Part shown: piece after piece, positions 61,998 through 64,000 of the stretch | Numbering within the stretch: the first letter of the stretch is position 1 | Layout of the letters: each line of letters begins with the position of its first letter | Origin: Taudactylus pleione | Lineage: Eukaryota; Chordata; Amphibia; Anura; Myobatrachidae | Reading direction: 5' to 3' | Assembly: GCA_031769625.1 (NCBI GenBank) | Contig: JAUIMM010000602.1 | Location: 62,001 to 126,000, forward strand | DNA length: 64,000 nt | The notes under the pieces: generated by a model | Told to the model about the DNA's origin: nothing | Seen by the model: only the letters and a program-made list of their open reading frames with translations | Database searches by the model: none | Made by a program: the position numbers and the translations under genes

Positions 61998-63869
61998 AGG
62001 TGTCTCTTTATTGTACATGTGTCATATTTATAGATTACACTGGAACATAAAGCTCCTCCATATCTATCCCAGGTGTCTCTGTATTGTACATTTGACATAT
62101 TTATAGATTACACTGGAACATAAAGCTCCTCCATATCTATCCCAGGTGTCTCTTTATTGTACATGTGTCATATTTATAGATTACACTGGTACATAAAGCT
62201 CCTCCATATCTATCCCAGGTGTCTCTCTATTCTACATGTGTCATATTTATAAATTACACTGGAACATAAAGCTCCTCCATATCTATCCCAGGTGTCTGTG
62301 TATTGTACATGTGTCATATTTATAGATTACACTGGAACATAAAGCTCCTCCCTATCTATCCCAGGTGTCTCTTTATTGTACATGTGTCATATTTATAGAT
62401 TACACTGGAACATAAAGATCCTCCATATCTATCCCAGGTGTCTCTTTATTGTACATGTGTCATATTTATAGATTACACTGGAACATAAAGCTCCTCCATA
62501 TCTATCCCAGGTGTCTCTTTATTGTACATGTGTCATATTTATAGATTACACTGGAACATAAAGCTCCTAAATATCCCAGGTGTCTCTTTATTGTACATGT
62601 GTGATATTTATAGATTACACTGGAACATAAAGCTCCTCCATATCTATCCCAGGTGTCACTGTATTGTACATGTGACATATTTATAGATTACACTGGAACA
62701 TAAAGCTCCTCCATATCTATCCTAGGTGTCTCTTTATTGTACATGTGTCAAATTTATAGATTACACTGGAACATAAAGCTCCTCCATACCTATCCCAGGT
62801 GTCTCTTTATTGTACATGTGTCATTTTTATAGATTACACTGGAACATGAAGCTCCTCCATATCTATCCCAGGTGTCTCTGTATTGTACATGTGACATATT
62901 TATAGATTACACTGGAACATAAAGCTCCTCCATATCCCAGGTGTCTCTTTATTGTACATGTGTGATATTTATAGATTACACTGGAACATAAAGCTCCTCC
63001 ATATCTATCCCAGGCTTCTCTTTATTGTACATGTCATATTTATAGATTACACTGGAACATAAATCTCCTCCATATCTATCCCAGGTGTCTCTGTATTGTA
63101 CATGTGTCATATTTACAGATTACACTGGAACATAAAGCTCCTCCATATCTATCCCAGGTGTCTGTTTATTGTACATGTGACATATTTACAGATTACACTG
63201 AAACATAAAGCTCCTCCATATCTATCCTAGGTGTCTCTTTATTGTACATGTGTCATATTTATAGATTACACTGGAACATAAAGCTCCTCCATATCTATCC
63301 CAGGTGTCTCTGTATTGTACATTTGACATATTTATAGATTACACTGGAACATAAAGCTCCTCCATATCTATCCCAGGTGTCTCTTTATTGTACATGTGTC
63401 ATATTTATAGATTACACTGGTACATAAAGCTCCTCCATATCTATCCCAGGTGTCTCTCTATTCTACATGTGTCATATTTATAAATTACACTGGAACATAA
63501 AGCTCCTCCATATCTATCCCAGGTGTCTCTGTATTGTACATGTGTCATATTTATAGATTACACTGGAACATAAAGCTCCTCCCTATCTATCCCAGGTGTC
63601 TCTTTATTGTACATGTGTCATATTTATAGATTACACTGGAACATAAAGATCCTCCATATCTATCCCAGGTGTCTCTTTATTGTACATGTGTCATATTTAT
63701 AGATTACACTGGAACATAAAGCTCCTCCATATCTATCCCAGGTGTCTCTTTATTGTACATGTGTCATATTTATAGATTACACTGGAACATAAAGCTCCTA
63801 AATATCCCAGGTGTCTCTTTATTGTACATGTGTGATATTTATAGATTACACTGGAACATAAAGCTCCTC
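61998..63869 (+). repeat. 1,231-bp tandem duplication, second copy partial
   Basis: Copy 1 is about 61,998-63,228 (about 17 monomers) and copy 2 is 63,229-63,869. Marks at +1,231: ACATTTGACATA (62,091/63,322), ACACTGGTAC (62,183/63,414), CTATTCTACATG with TATAAATT, CTCCCTATC, AAAGATCC, CCTAAATATCCC (62,561/63,792) and GTGTGAT. The left limit is the C/T difference at 61,997/63,228; the right limit is CCTCCATA against CCTCTATA at 62,639/63,870. Confidence 0.88.
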
Positions 63870-64000
63870 TATATCTATCCCAGGTGTCTCTTTATTGTAT
63901 ATGTGTCATATTTATAGATTACACTGGAACATAAAGCTCCTCCATATCCATCCCAGGTGTCTCTTTATTGTACATGTGACATATTTATAAATTACACTGG
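63870..64000 (+). repeat. Array continues past the right edge of the window
   Basis: The last units carry CCTCTATA with GTATATGTGTC, then CCATATCCATCCC with TATAAATT, an order known from the A series (monomers 22-23, 1,523-1,668). The last two bases are still inside a monomer, so the array is not ended here. Confidence 0.9.

Larger units (their letters stand above)
1..64000 (+). repeat. 73-bp satellite DNA array filling the whole window
   Basis: Every line of the window reads as the same unit. I take ACACTGG as the unit start; the unit continues through CCATATCTATCCCAGG, TTGTACATGTGTCATA and TTTATAGATT. Counting the type copy gives A20 T27 C16 G10, so 64% AT, with 59% pyrimidine on this strand. 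About 880 copies are present, all in the same direction. Recurring length variants are 71 bp (GTGTCTGTATTG, CTCTATTG or ACATGTCATA forms), 69 bp (CCATATCCC or CCATATCCTAGG, lacking 4 bp) and rare 72- and 74-bp forms. Neither end of the window leaves the array. Its chromosomal place (centromeric, pericentromeric or interstitial) cannot be told from sequence alone. I do not recognise the family. Confidence 0.98.

Noticed and set aside
1..64000. CRISPR array
   Set aside because: There are no spacers: the whole 73-bp unit is conserved and adjoining units touch. No cas genes, and the array is far too long and uniform.
1..64000. Protein gene with tandem repeats (mucin- or silk-like)
   Set aside because: 73 is not a multiple of 3 and stop codons occur in all frames within a few monomers; indels of 1, 2 and 4 bp are tolerated freely.
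1..64000. Telomeric repeat, rDNA spacer or simple microsatellite
   Set aside because: No TTAGGG-type units, no rRNA sequence, and a complex 73-bp unit rather than a short motif.

Overview
The whole 64,000-base window is one uninterrupted head-to-tail satellite DNA array. The unit is about 73 bp, AT-rich (about 64% in the consensus) and present in roughly 880 copies, all in the same orientation. I saw no unique sequence, transposon, RNA gene, credible protein gene, inversion or array edge. The organism is a eukaryote. Near-total absence of CpG and the layered satellite structure fit a vertebrate with a methylated genome, but nothing identifies a species, and I do not recognise the satellite family.

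The array has several levels. Level 1 is the 73-bp monomer (type copy 218-290) with recurring length variants of 74, 72, 71 and 69 bp. Level 2 is an ordered series of about 60 variant monomers of about 4.4 kb that starts with a recognisable 10-monomer 'anchor' of type A or type B. The intact A series is exactly 60 monomers, 4,351 bp (1-4,351 and 35,011-39,361). Level 3 is an A series plus a B series, making a higher-order repeat (HOR) of about 8.7-8.8 kb, with units at 19,746-28,443 and 28,444-37,284. Level 4 is a set of recent larger copies: a 9,786-bp tandem duplication (37.04-46.83 and 46.83-56.64 kb), an 8.6-kb near-identical pair 35,010 bp apart (1-8,593 and 35,011-43,602), and tandem duplications of 4,708, 2,172 and 1,231 bp.

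Layout: 1-13.3 kb holds A and B series plus the 4,708-bp duplication. 13.3-19.9 kb lacks anchors and holds a homogenised run and the 2,172-bp duplication. 19.9-37.3 kb holds the two most regular HOR units. 37.3-56.6 kb holds two near-identical 9.8-kb composite units. 56.6-64 kb loses the anchors after 55,451, carries more private substitutions, and ends in the 1,231-bp duplication.

There are no genes to work together. Open reading frames of 60-82 codons recur only because the repeat recurs; the + strand ones I checked begin with TTG or GTG rather than ATG, and several exist only because of private 1-bp deletions. What the window records is repeated unequal exchange that almost always keeps monomer register. 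All coordinates were read by eye: monomer boundaries should be exact, while segment breakpoints are given as the tract within which the switch must lie.
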